Assembly: GCF_010119225.1 (NCBI RefSeq)
Contig: NZ_WNKF01000001.1
Location: forward strand, 620,001 to 684,000
Source of the DNA: Cyclobacterium roseum
GTDB lineage: Bacteria > Bacteroidota > Bacteroidia > Cytophagales > Cyclobacteriaceae
Reading direction: 5' to 3'
DNA length: 64,000 nt
Below the pieces are notes generated by a model. It did no database searches, was not told where the DNA came from, and saw only the letters and a program-made list of their open reading frames with translations. Below are positions 8,414 through 16,700 of the stretch, piece after piece. How positions within the stretch are numbered: position 1 is the first letter of the stretch; every line of letters begins with the position of its first letter. Both the position numbers and the translations under genes were made by a program.

Positions 8414-9781
8414 ATGATTTTACAACTAATCGATATATGCTATCTGGTAGCGGTGGTGCTTTTTATTCTGGGAATAAAGCTGATGAGTCATCCCGAGTCA
8501 GCCAGAAAAGGCAACAGCATTGCATTGGCAGGAATGATTTTGGCTATCGTGGCCTCGTTTCTTACCCCTGGTCTGAATAATATTGCGCTAATTCTTATTG
8601 CCATCGCTTTGGGTACGGTAGGTGGTTTGTATTCCGCCAAAACCGTGCAAATGACAGCAATGCCCCAATTGGTCTCTTTCTTCAACGGCATGGGAGGCGC
8701 CGCCGCAGCTTTGATTGGACTGGTAGAGTACGGCGACCTACCTGTCAGTGACACGGGAAAAGGAGCCGTGTTGATGGCCAGCCTTATCATCGGTTCCGTG
8801 TCTTTTTCCGGCTCCATGATTGCTATGGGAAAACTTCAGGGAGTGATCAAAGACATTCGGGTCAACAAGATACTCGCGTTCATTGTCCTTGGATTTTCCA
8901 TCGCCCTGGCGGTTTATGTTCTGAACGCAGGGGAAGCCCAGCCCTTGCTGGTGTACGGCCTTGTCTTGTTGGCTTTAATTTATGGGTTGCTATTCGTCTA
9001 CCCGATTGGGGGTGCGGACATGCCGGTGGTGATTTCTTTGCTCAACTCCCTAACGGGGGTGACCGCCGCTACTACTGGTTTATTGTACGACAACAAAGTG
9101 ATGCTGATGGGAGGTATTCTGGTTGGATCGGCCGGTTTGCTGCTGACCTTATTGATGGCGAAGGCTATGAATCGTTCCGTGAGTAACATTCTCTTTACTT
9201 CCTTCGGATCCGCTTCCGGGGTAAGCGCAGCTGGGGCAGACGGAGATCAGGTAGCCAAGGAGATCAATACCTATGACAGTGCCATCCTACTGGCCTATGC
9301 CAAACGCGTAGTAGTTGTGCCTGGCTATGGGTTGGCTGTCGCTCAGGCGCAACATGCGGTGCATGATTTGGAAAAAATCCTGGAAGAGAAAGGCGTAGAA
9401 GTTACCTATGGGATTCACCCTGTAGCTGGACGGATGCCCGGGCATATGAACGTATTGCTCGCTGAATCGGATGTTTCTTATGACAAGTTGATCGAAATGG
9501 AAGACATGAACGAACAGCTGCCCAATACGGACGTGGTCATGGTTATCGGAGCGAATGATGTGGTGAACCCGGCAGCCAATGACGATCCTTCCAGTCCCAT
9601 TTATGGCATGCCTATTCTGGAAGTAAACAGAGCAACCAATGTCATTGTTATTAAGCGAAGCATGAGTTCCGGCTATGCGGGTATCCAGAATGCCCTCTTT
9701 TTCGACCCGAAAACCAGAATGCTTTTCGGTGATGCAAAAAAGGTCCTTAATGGGCTGGTTAGCGAAGTGAAAAACATGTAA
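8414..9781 (+). CDS. pntB: NAD(P) transhydrogenase subunit beta
   Basis: A 455-residue protein. The first ~260 residues are a bundle of about nine hydrophobic helices (domain II, proton channel), including FFNGMGGAAAALIGLVEY and LLNSLTGVTAATTGL, both family signatures. The last ~180 residues are the NADP(H)-binding domain III, with GYGLAVAQAQHAVHDL, VTYGIHPVAGRMPGHMNVLLAE, MVIGANDVVNPAA and IVIKRSMSSGYAGIQN. Length and motifs fit the family exactly. It is the last gene of the pnt unit and is followed within ten bases by a strong hairpin terminator. Confidence 0.96.
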   Translation: MILQLIDICYLVAVVLFILGIKLMSHPESARKGNSIALAGMILAIVASFLTPGLNNIALILIAIALGTVGGLYSAKTVQMTAMPQLVSFFNGMGGAAAALIGLVEYGDLPVSDTGKGAVLMASLIIGSVSFSGSMIAMGKLQGVIKDIRVNKILAFIVLGFSIALAVYVLNAGEAQPLLVYGLVLLALIYGLLFVYPIGGADMPVVISLLNSLTGVTAATTGLLYDNKVMLMGGILVGSAGLLLTLLMAKAMNRSVSNILFTSFGSASGVSAAGADGDQVAKEINTYDSAILLAYAKRVVVVPGYGLAVAQAQHAVHDLEKILEEKGVEVTYGIHPVAGRMPGHMNVLLAESDVSYDKLIEMEDMNEQLPNTDVVMVIGANDVVNPAANDDPSSPIYGMPILEVNRATNVIVIKRSMSSGYAGIQNALFFDPKTRMLFGDAKKVLNGLVSEVKNM

Positions 9782-9789
9782 TATTCATT

Positions 9790-9823
9790 AAAAAAGCCGC
9801 CCTTTTTTCCGGGCGGCTTTTTT
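9790..9823 (+). terminator. Rho-independent terminator after pntB
   Basis: A-run plus GCCGCCC (9796-9802), loop of eight bases, GGGCGGC (9811-9817) and a T-run. The flanking A and T tracts extend the stem to 13 bp and make it usable from either strand, so it may also end the minus-strand mutarotase unit that stops at 9854. Confidence 0.9.
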
Positions 9824-9853
9824 CTTTGCTGTGAAGCCAAATTGGTTTCGATG

Positions 9854-10210
9854 CTATTTCCCATTCGAGGATTGGGATTCTCCTAGCGAAAAAATCTGTT
9901 CCATAAGGACCCATTTCTCACCCGGAGCGGCCCAGGGGAGGGATTTTTGAAGGCTTCCCATTTTTGCCTCCCATTCCTTTACATTCTTATTTGCCGCATC
10001 CATACGGGCTTTCTTTTCAAAGGAAAAATCATCCGCTACCTCCATTATCATAAATAGCCGGTTTCCGGTCAGATAGATCTCCATGATTTGTATACCTGCG
10101 CCCCGAATACTTTCCTCAATGACCGGAGGTACCGCTTGATGACTTGCCTTGTACCGGGCAATGGTTTCGGGGTTATCCTCCAGGTCTAATGCCAAACAAT
10201 AGCGTCTCAT
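9854..10210 (-). CDS. L-rhamnose/L-fucose mutarotase family protein
   Basis: A 118-residue protein of the RhaM/DUF718 family, which interconverts alpha and beta anomers of 6-deoxy-L-sugars. Recognisable features are the N-terminal RYCLALDLEDNPETIARYKASH, a central GIQIMEIYLTGNRLFMIMEV strand pair and the C-terminal W-rich segment (PWAAPGEKWVLMEQIFSL). The ~10-residue motif differences from true RhaM, and the neighbour being an L-fuconolactonase-like gene, favour L-fucose as the substrate; that is an inference from context. It is the last gene of a three-gene minus-strand run, 11 bp after its upstream neighbour. Confidence 0.85.
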   Translation of the reverse strand: MRRYCLALDLEDNPETIARYKASHQAVPPVIEESIRGAGIQIMEIYLTGNRLFMIMEVADDFSFEKKARMDAANKNVKEWEAKMGSLQKSLPWAAPGEKWVLMEQIFSLGESQSSNGK

Positions 10211-10221
10211 GTGATTCTGTG

Positions 10222-11052
10222 TTAAAGTCTGTAAAACCGCCGGGCATTTTCATACCAAACGTTATGTTGAAGGCTTTCCGGTTTCCCCTGTAAATAGGAT
10301 TCCAAAATTCCGCAAACCTCTCCATAGGAAGCAGCTAGCGTACAAACCGGCCAGTCGGACCCGAACAGTATTCGGTCCTCCCCAAACGCTTCCATTACTA
10401 CATCCAAATAGGGATAGAAGTCGGATTTCTCCCAGTTCTGCCAATCCGCTTCCGTCACCATGCCGGAAACTTTGCAGGATACCTGGGGATACCGGCCGAG
10501 TTCCATGATCTTATCTTTCCAGCTGCTTAGTTCTTGCTTCTGAATGGAGGGCTTCGCCAGGTGATCCAATACAAACCTTCCCTTCGAAAAATTTTTTACC
10601 GTTTGGAGGACCCCGTCCAGCTGATGCGGAAATACCAGCAGGTCGTAACTGTACCCAGCTTCAAAGATTTTTGCCAATCCCCGCTGAAAAGCTGGTTTTA
10701 AGATAAAATTCGGATCGGTCTCGTCCTGCAGCAGGTGCCGAAAGCCTTTCAATTTGGAAAAGGGCTGATAGGCATGTAATCGATCTGTCAAATGGTCAGA
10801 AGTCAAATCGATCCAACCAACCACGCCTAAGATAAAGGGGGATTTTTCTGCCAGATCTAGTAGAAACTGGTTTTCCGCTTCGTCAGCTGCAGCCTGGACT
10901 GCAACGGTGCCGACTACCTGATTTGCCTGCATAAGGGAATGCAACTGATCGGGAAGAAAATCGTTAGCTAACGACTCCAAATCCTCCCCTATCCAGGGGT
11001 ACCGCATGGGTTCGTAGTGCCAGAAATGCTGATGGGAATCGATTTTTTCCAT
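10222..11052 (-). CDS. Amidohydrolase family, L-fucono-1,5-lactonase-like
   Basis: A 276-residue TIM-barrel hydrolase of the COG3618 type. Visible family motifs are the metal-binding DSHQHFW at residues 4-10, VGWIDL, LKGFRHLLQ, DHLAKP, CKVSGMVTEADW and the C-terminal GSDWPVC. These match sugar lactonases such as L-fucono-1,5-lactonase, which opens the lactone made by L-fucose dehydrogenase in the non-phosphorylating L-fucose pathway. The mutarotase gene directly downstream supports this reading. The dehydrogenase, dehydratase and aldolase of the pathway are not in this window. It has no signal peptide, so it is cytoplasmic. Confidence 0.82.
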   Translation of the reverse strand: MEKIDSHQHFWHYEPMRYPWIGEDLESLANDFLPDQLHSLMQANQVVGTVAVQAAADEAENQFLLDLAEKSPFILGVVGWIDLTSDHLTDRLHAYQPFSKLKGFRHLLQDETDPNFILKPAFQRGLAKIFEAGYSYDLLVFPHQLDGVLQTVKNFSKGRFVLDHLAKPSIQKQELSSWKDKIMELGRYPQVSCKVSGMVTEADWQNWEKSDFYPYLDVVMEAFGEDRILFGSDWPVCTLAASYGEVCGILESYLQGKPESLQHNVWYENARRFYRL

Positions 11053-11067
11053 AGCTTACACGTTTAA

Positions 11068-12141
11068 TTAGGGGTGGCGATATACCATCGCATTAATATT
11101 CATACCGGCTCCTACCGAAGCAAATAATGCATATTCTCCGGAAACAAACCGATGGTTTTCCATTTCACCTTTGGCCACCAAATCGTACAAGATGGGCACC
11201 GTCGCCACCGAATTGTTTCCAAATTTCTGAATACTCATTGGCATCAGGTCCGCAGGTATTTCTGTCTGTTGGTACAACTTAAATAAACGCTCCAGAATGT
11301 TGTGGTCCATTTTGGCGTTGGCCTGATGAATCAATACTTTTTTGATCTTTTCCAGCGGAACTCCTGAGCGATCGATACATGCCTTTAATGTAGGAGGAAC
11401 GGTTTTGATTGCGTACTCGTACAGTTTTCTCCCATTCATTTTTAGGAACAAGGTGTTGTCCGGAAAATCTCGATTATAAGAGGGCCCCATACTGAGCAAA
11501 TGGGCATGATCGAGGGTATCTGAACGGGTTAAATGAGATAGAATCCCTGTCTTTTGCGGGGTTTCAGAAGCCTCAAGGATCACCGCACCCGCACCATCCG
11601 AAAAAATCATGCTATCCATATCGTGCGGGTCGGATATTCGGGAAAGATTTTCGGCACCAATTACCATGACCCGTTTGGCATCTCCCGATTGAAGGTAATA
11701 ATTGGCTTGAATCATCCCCTGCAGCCATCCGGGACAACCAAACGGTAAATCGTAAGCAACCGTGTAGGGGTTGGCGATACCAAGCTTGTGCTTGACCCTG
11801 GCCGCAATGGTCGGGCAGGTATCGATACGGATATTATCGCTTCGAATATCTCCAAAATTATGAGCCACAATGATGTAATCCAGCGATTCACCATCAATAG
11901 AGGAGGTTTCAAGCGCCCTTTTCGCTGCGAGGTAGCCCATATCGGAAGTCATCAGATGATCTTCGAGATACCTTCTCTCGCTGATTTCCGTTATTTTCTG
12001 AAGGGTGGCTACTATGTCAGGATTCGGTTTTACCAGCCGTTCTCCATTGGTATCGTAAAACTCCCGAGACAAAAAATCTTCATTCAGAACGGTAATAGCA
12101 GGCAAATAACTTCCGGACCCTTTGATAATACTACTAATCAT
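11068..12141 (-). CDS. 3-oxoacyl-ACP synthase III family protein
   Basis: A 357-residue thiolase-fold enzyme of the KAS III/FabH family. The catalytic triad is visible: Cys in DLPFGCPGWLQGM (around residue 134), His in VLIHQANAKMD, and Asn in FGNNSVATV. The early IKGSGSYLP segment and SDGAGAVILEAS are also typical. It condenses an acyl-CoA starter with malonyl-ACP, or makes a specialised beta-keto product; it need not be the housekeeping FabH, since it is longer (usual ~320) and has the CPGW variant instead of the usual ACxG. It starts the minus-strand run and is 15 bp upstream of the lactonase gene, an unexplained pairing with sugar genes. Confidence 0.85.
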   Translation of the reverse strand: MISSIIKGSGSYLPAITVLNEDFLSREFYDTNGERLVKPNPDIVATLQKITEISERRYLEDHLMTSDMGYLAAKRALETSSIDGESLDYIIVAHNFGDIRSDNIRIDTCPTIAARVKHKLGIANPYTVAYDLPFGCPGWLQGMIQANYYLQSGDAKRVMVIGAENLSRISDPHDMDSMIFSDGAGAVILEASETPQKTGILSHLTRSDTLDHAHLLSMGPSYNRDFPDNTLFLKMNGRKLYEYAIKTVPPTLKACIDRSGVPLEKIKKVLIHQANAKMDHNILERLFKLYQQTEIPADLMPMSIQKFGNNSVATVPILYDLVAKGEMENHRFVSGEYALFASVGAGMNINAMVYRHP

Positions 12142-12304
12142 GTGCTATTGTATCAGTGAACAATTCAGTTGGAAAATAAAAGTTCTAAAGTAATAATTTT
12201 TCCCGTAGCAGAGATAGAAATTTAAAACTGATTTGATATCATTAATACGATGATGGCGCAAGGACTTCAAAAAATGGCATTATCCTTTCGTATAGGGGGA
12301 AAAC

Positions 12305-12335
12305 AAAAAAAGGATGATATTGATCATCCTTTTTT
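12305..12335 (-). terminator. Hairpin terminator of the peroxiredoxin gene
   Basis: AGGATGAT (12311-12318), loop ATTG, ATCATCCT (12323-12330), flanked by an A-tract and a T-tract. On the minus strand it ends in a run of T residues a few bases after the peroxiredoxin stop at 12342; the symmetric flanks could also work on the plus strand. Confidence 0.8.
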
Positions 12336-12341
12336 GCCTGT

Positions 12342-12977
12342 TTAGAGGTTCGGTTGAGGAGTAGTCCTCAGATAGGGTTTGATTTCCTTGTGTCCTTTAG
12401 GAAATTTGGCTGGAATGTCTTCATTTTTGATGGCCGGAGCAATGACCACATCCTCTCCATGCTTCCAGTTGGCGGGAGTGGCCACACTGTAATTGGCTGT
12501 AAGCTGTAACGAGTCTATCACCCGAAGCAATTCGTCAAAATTTCTACCCGTGCTGGCAGGATACGTGATGATCAATTTAATTTTCTTATCATTCCCGATA
12601 ATAAAAACCGAACGTACCGTAAAATTCTCGTTGGAATTTGGGTGGATCATGTCGTACAGTTCGGATACCTTCTTGTCTTCGTCGGCAATGATGGGGAAAT
12701 TGACGGTTGTATGCTGGGTTTCATTGATGTCATTTATCCAGGATTTATGACTTTCGACCCCATCTACACTTAATGCCAGCATTTTGACATTCCTTTTGTC
12801 AAATTCATCTTTTAACTTGGCTGCTGCACCAAGTTCAGTAGTACAAACCGGCGTGTAGTCAGCAGGATGGGAAAAAAGAATCCCCCAGCTATCGCCCAGG
12901 TACTCGTGAAAATTGATTTTACCAACCGAGGAATCTGCGGTAAAATCCGGTGCAATATCTCCTAATCGTAATGACAT
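12342..12977 (-). CDS. 1-Cys type peroxiredoxin (Prx6 subfamily)
   Basis: A 211-residue thioredoxin-fold peroxidase that reduces H2O2 and organic hydroperoxides. The peroxidatic cysteine lies in the classical motif HPADYTPVCTTEL (Cys45 by count), preceded by the LGDIAPDF start. The C-terminal ~50 residues, with PANWKHGEDVVIAPAI and a late LRTTPQP, are the extended tail of the Prx6/AhpC-long group. No resolving Cys is seen in the usual 2-Cys position, and the rest of the protein appears cysteine-poor. It is monocistronic, with its own terminator and an AT-rich upstream region. Cytoplasmic, oxidative stress defence. Confidence 0.93.
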   Translation of the reverse strand: MSLRLGDIAPDFTADSSVGKINFHEYLGDSWGILFSHPADYTPVCTTELGAAAKLKDEFDKRNVKMLALSVDGVESHKSWINDINETQHTTVNFPIIADEDKKVSELYDMIHPNSNENFTVRSVFIIGNDKKIKLIITYPASTGRNFDELLRVIDSLQLTANYSVATPANWKHGEDVVIAPAIKNEDIPAKFPKGHKEIKPYLRTTPQPNL

Positions 12978-13132
12978 AATTATATAAATTTAAATTATTC
13001 TATAGATTTAGTAGGGAAACGGTAGTTGGTGAAAAAAAGTTTATTGAATCGTACCTTTTTTAAAGTAATTCAAATTTAATCGCTAATTTTCAAAGGATTG
13101 ACCGTTCTTCACCGAATAATTTTTTGGTGGGT

Positions 13133-13163
13133 TTTGGTTTATTATTGAAAGGCCCTATATTTG
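13133..13163 (+). promoter_or_regulatory. Bacteroidota-type promoter of the tRNA-Glu pair
   Basis: TTTG at 13133-13136 is the -33 element, followed by 19 bases and TATATTTG at 13156-13163, a full match to the Bacteroidota TAnnTTTG -7 element. It lies about 39 bp upstream of the first tRNA. Confidence 0.7.
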
Positions 13164-13201
13164 CAACACCTTTTAGGAAAGAGCTAAATCTTTGATAAAA
13201 T

Positions 13202-13273
13202 GGTCCGTTCGTCTAGGGGTTAGGACGCATCCCTTTCACGGATGAAACACGGGTTCGATTCCCGTACGGACTA
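13202..13273 (+). tRNA. tRNA-Glu (anticodon TTC)
   Basis: A 72-base cloverleaf without encoded CCA. The acceptor stem GGTCCGT pairs with ACGGACT (a G-U at the first pair). The D stem is GTCT/GGAC. The anticodon stem CATCC/GGATG carries the loop CTTTCAC with anticodon TTC at 13235-13237. The T stem is ACGGG/CCCGT with loop TTCGATT. The discriminator is A at 13273. Confidence 0.97.
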
Positions 13274-13304
13274 CAAATTTATTAATGGTTCTTTTCTTTA
13301 AAAG

Positions 13305-13376
13305 GGTCCGTTCGTCTAGGGGTTAGGACGCATCCCTTTCACGGATGAAACACGGGTTCGATTCCCGTACGGACTA
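13305..13376 (+). tRNA. tRNA-Glu (anticodon TTC), second identical copy
   Basis: This copy is base-for-base identical to the one at 13202-13273 over all 72 positions and follows after a 31-bp spacer that has no promoter. The two are probably one transcript ending at the hairpin near 13451-13478. Confidence 0.97.
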
Positions 13377-13444
13377 CAACAAATAGGGTTTGTCTGTCCT
13401 AGACAGGTGAATGTTATTTGTGGTTGTTAGTGGTTAAAGTGAAT

Positions 13445-13478
13445 AAAAAAACCTGGTCTCTTGACCAGGTTTTTTTTT
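13445..13478 (+). terminator. Rho-independent terminator after the tRNA pair
   Basis: ACCTGGTC (13451-13458), loop TCTT, GACCAGGT (13463-13470) and eight T residues. It is 70 bp downstream of the second tRNA-Glu. Confidence 0.92.
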
Positions 13479-13604
13479 GCTTTCTATAAAAGTAAAATCT
13501 ACCAATGCCGTTTTTTTACAGGAGGAGGACACACAGGGGGGCTTCAATTTCATGCTGAAATTTTGCTCCTTTAATCGGGCTGATGAACGGCAAGGTTTTC
13601 AAAA

Positions 13605-13691
13605 TCCGTAATCCCAAACGTTCCCATACTCCCCCTCCTGAAAACAGGAGGGGGCTGGGGGGTGGTCAGTTTTTGAAGTCCGTAATCCCAA
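13605..13691. repeat. G/C-rich hairpin flanked by 13-bp direct repeats
   Basis: The 13-mer TCCGTAATCCCAA occurs at 13605-13617 and again at 13679-13691. Between them lies a perfect 10-bp inverted repeat, CCCCCTCCTG (13631-13640) and CAGGAGGGGG (13645-13654) with loop AAAA, followed by CTGGGGGGTGGTCA. The rest of the 335-bp gap from 13377 to 13711 holds the tRNA terminator and no convincing gene. The hairpin lies 57 bp past the stop of the giant minus-strand gene and could act as its terminator, but the layout looks more like an interspersed genomic repeat unit. Confidence 0.65.
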
Positions 13692-13711
13692 GTTATTTTG
13701 GCAAAAACGTA

Positions 13712-16700
13712 CTACCGGTTTACAATCAACCTTACCTGTACCGTTTCGCCGCCTCTGGAAATCAAGCGAATCAGATAAACTCCCTGCTCCAATCGGCCTA
13801 CCGGCAGTGCATATTCCGGTTGATTAGTATCCCGTACATTCAACAACATTACTTGCTGTCCGCTTAAGGTATAAATTCCGATCCAGTCCAGCGGAATACC
13901 ACCTTCCATGCTAACAAATGCCTCAGAACTTGCTGGATTTGGATACAGCTTTACCGTAGGCAAGCTGGACGATTCGGGGTAATACGACTCCATCTCCTTA
14001 TCGGAATCGGTATGAACGATCAGTCTCGATGAGCTACCTTGAATAGGCTCTTTGGCGTCAACCCGCTCTATAACGATACCCGAGATATTGGCATTATTTT
14101 TTGAAGCCGTGAAATTCAGATTTAAAACACCATCCGAAACTTCTATATTTTCGAATACCAGCTCCGTAGGCATGTTGTTACTTTCAACGAAAATATCAAA
14201 ATCATCTTTCACCATCTGCCCTTCAATTAGGATATCAAACACACGTTTACCTGGACCAGCCTCAGGACCTGCCAATCCATACCATAATTCATTATGATAA
14301 GTGCGTACTCTGTAAGTCCCGTTTTCAACCGGTATGTCGTAGCTTAGATTTTGACTAAACCGCTCTGTTTGGAAAAGCTCTATATGGGTAGCCGAAACGT
14401 TTTTGAAGGTATTGTTGCTGGAATAATATTCTGGATAATTTTGATCACCTATATATTCCCGGTTTTCATAGTTAATGGAAGTGATCGTTCCTGCGTTCAG
14501 ACTTAAGGACCAGGAGGGCGCTACCTCCCAAACATCAATAGTGACCTGGTCCGAATTGCTGTTTCCATTTTCATCCGTAACCGTCAGTTGCGCCTGATAG
14601 GTGCCGGCAACGGTGTATTCATGAACTGGATTTGCCTCCTGACTGCTGGCTCCATCTCCAAAATCCCAGGAATAAACCAGCGATCCCTCTCCACTCGAAC
14701 CGGACCCGTTGAATGACACTTCAAGCGGTGCAACCCCTTCCATCGCGCTTGCTTGTATGGCCGCCTGAGGCGGCAGGGATCCTTCTGTGATGGATTCTAT
14801 AGAAAATCCGGAGATCGTCGCATTATTGCTCTGGGCTACCAAACCGATGTTCAGAACCCCATCTCTTACTTCTATCGTTTCAAATGTCAATTCAGTCGGT
14901 TGATTATTGTATTCGACAAACAGATCCAAATTACTTTTCACCGTTTCCCCTTCCAAAAGGATGGAATAGACCCGTTGGCCAGCAGTAGCCGCAGGTCCTT
15001 TTTTACCATACCACAGTTCATTATGGTAGGTTTTTACAGTATACAATCCATTTTCTACTGGGATGGAATAGGAGAAATTTTGACCAAACCTTTCCGTTAA
15101 AAACAAGGTTGGACTACCGGCACTGCTATTGCTGTAGGTGGAAGAGCTGGAATAGGTTACCCCTGATGTTGACTCTCCAACAAAATCCTTTTCTAAGTAA
15201 TTGACGGTATTATCAGATCCTGCATTCACCTTCAATGAAAAAGCGGGTTGCGTTTGAGCTTGGTTTACCTGAATCGTCACTTCGGACACATCCTGCTTAC
15301 CCTCATTGTCGGTAACGGTCAGTTTAGCCGTATAGGTTCCTGTATTATTATAGGTATACACCGGGTCCGCGTCATTGGAAACCTGCCCGTCTCCAAAATC
15401 CCAGGCATACTGCAAAGGCTCCAGGCCAGTGGAATTACTACCCGTAAATGCGACGGTTAAAGGTGCTGTACCTGTTTCTTTACTGGCATCCAGAATGGCG
15501 ACAGGGACGGTTCCCTCCTCTTCTGCAATTAATGAGAATCCGGAAATCGTAGCGTTATTGGTGGAGGCCACCAACCGTATATTCATAACACCGTCGGTAA
15601 CCGTTACATTTTCGTGGGTCAATGTGACAGGTTGGTTTCCATTCTCGACAAAAAGGTCGAAATTATCCCTGACTAACTCCCCTTCTAAAAGGATGTCGTA
15701 TACCCTTTTCCCGGCACTGCTTGCAGGTCCATTTTTACCGTACCACAACTCGTTGTGATAGGTTTTTACGGTATATACGCCATTGGCCACCGGGATGCTG
15801 TATTCAAAGTCAGTTCCAAACCTTTCGGTCAAAAACAAGGTGGGATTTCCAGCGGCATTATTACTGTAGGTACTGGAAGTTGAAAAACTAATCTCAGCAT
15901 TACTTTCTCCCAGAAATTCATTACCATCATAATTGGTAGCATTATTGGTACCACCGTTTACATGCATGGAAAAGGCATTTGCACCTAGCACCGATATGGT
16001 AGTTTGATCGGATGCCTGATCACCTGAATCATTATACACCGTTAAGCTTACCTGGTACTCTCCAGGCGTTTCAAAAACATGGGTTGGGTTTTGTTCTGCG
16101 GAGAAGTTTCCATCTCCGAAATCCCAAAAGAAAGTAAAATCAGATGGTTTGCTGATTTCGTTCGAAAAATTCACTTGCAGGGGAGCACTTCCGGAGAAAC
16201 CAGAGGCCGAAATAGATGCCAGTGGCACCGTACCTAATTCCCCCTGGTTTACAATGGAAAAACCGGAAATAGAAGCATTATTACTGAAAGCAACCAAATC
16301 CAAATCGAGAAAACCATCGTTGACTTCGATGTTTTCAAAAACCAGCGCAATCGGTTCATTATCACTTTCTAAAAATAAATCCAGCTTATCTTTGACAACC
16401 GTACCTTCCAGAGCAATATCGTATACCCTTTTACCGGCTGCTGCTGTACCTCCTCCTGGTTTACCAAACCAAGTTTCAGAATGATGCGTCGTCACGGTAT
16501 AGATTCCATTTGGAACGGGCACCCGGTAATTAAGATGTGTTGAAAACCGTTCGGTTTGATAGAGAGGTTCCGTTGTAAGATTAACGTTATTGTAAACGGA
16601 TCCACCATTATGAATGTCGGAAAGATTCGAGTCTCCAACGTAGGTATTCCCTCCAAACTGAACATCGTCACCTGTTCCTGCATTGTAGAAAAGCGAAACG

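Noticed and set aside
13583-13867. Plus-strand frame across the hairpin repeat and giant-gene end
   Set aside because: It is antisense to the well supported sorting domain and made largely of the repeat; no protein features.
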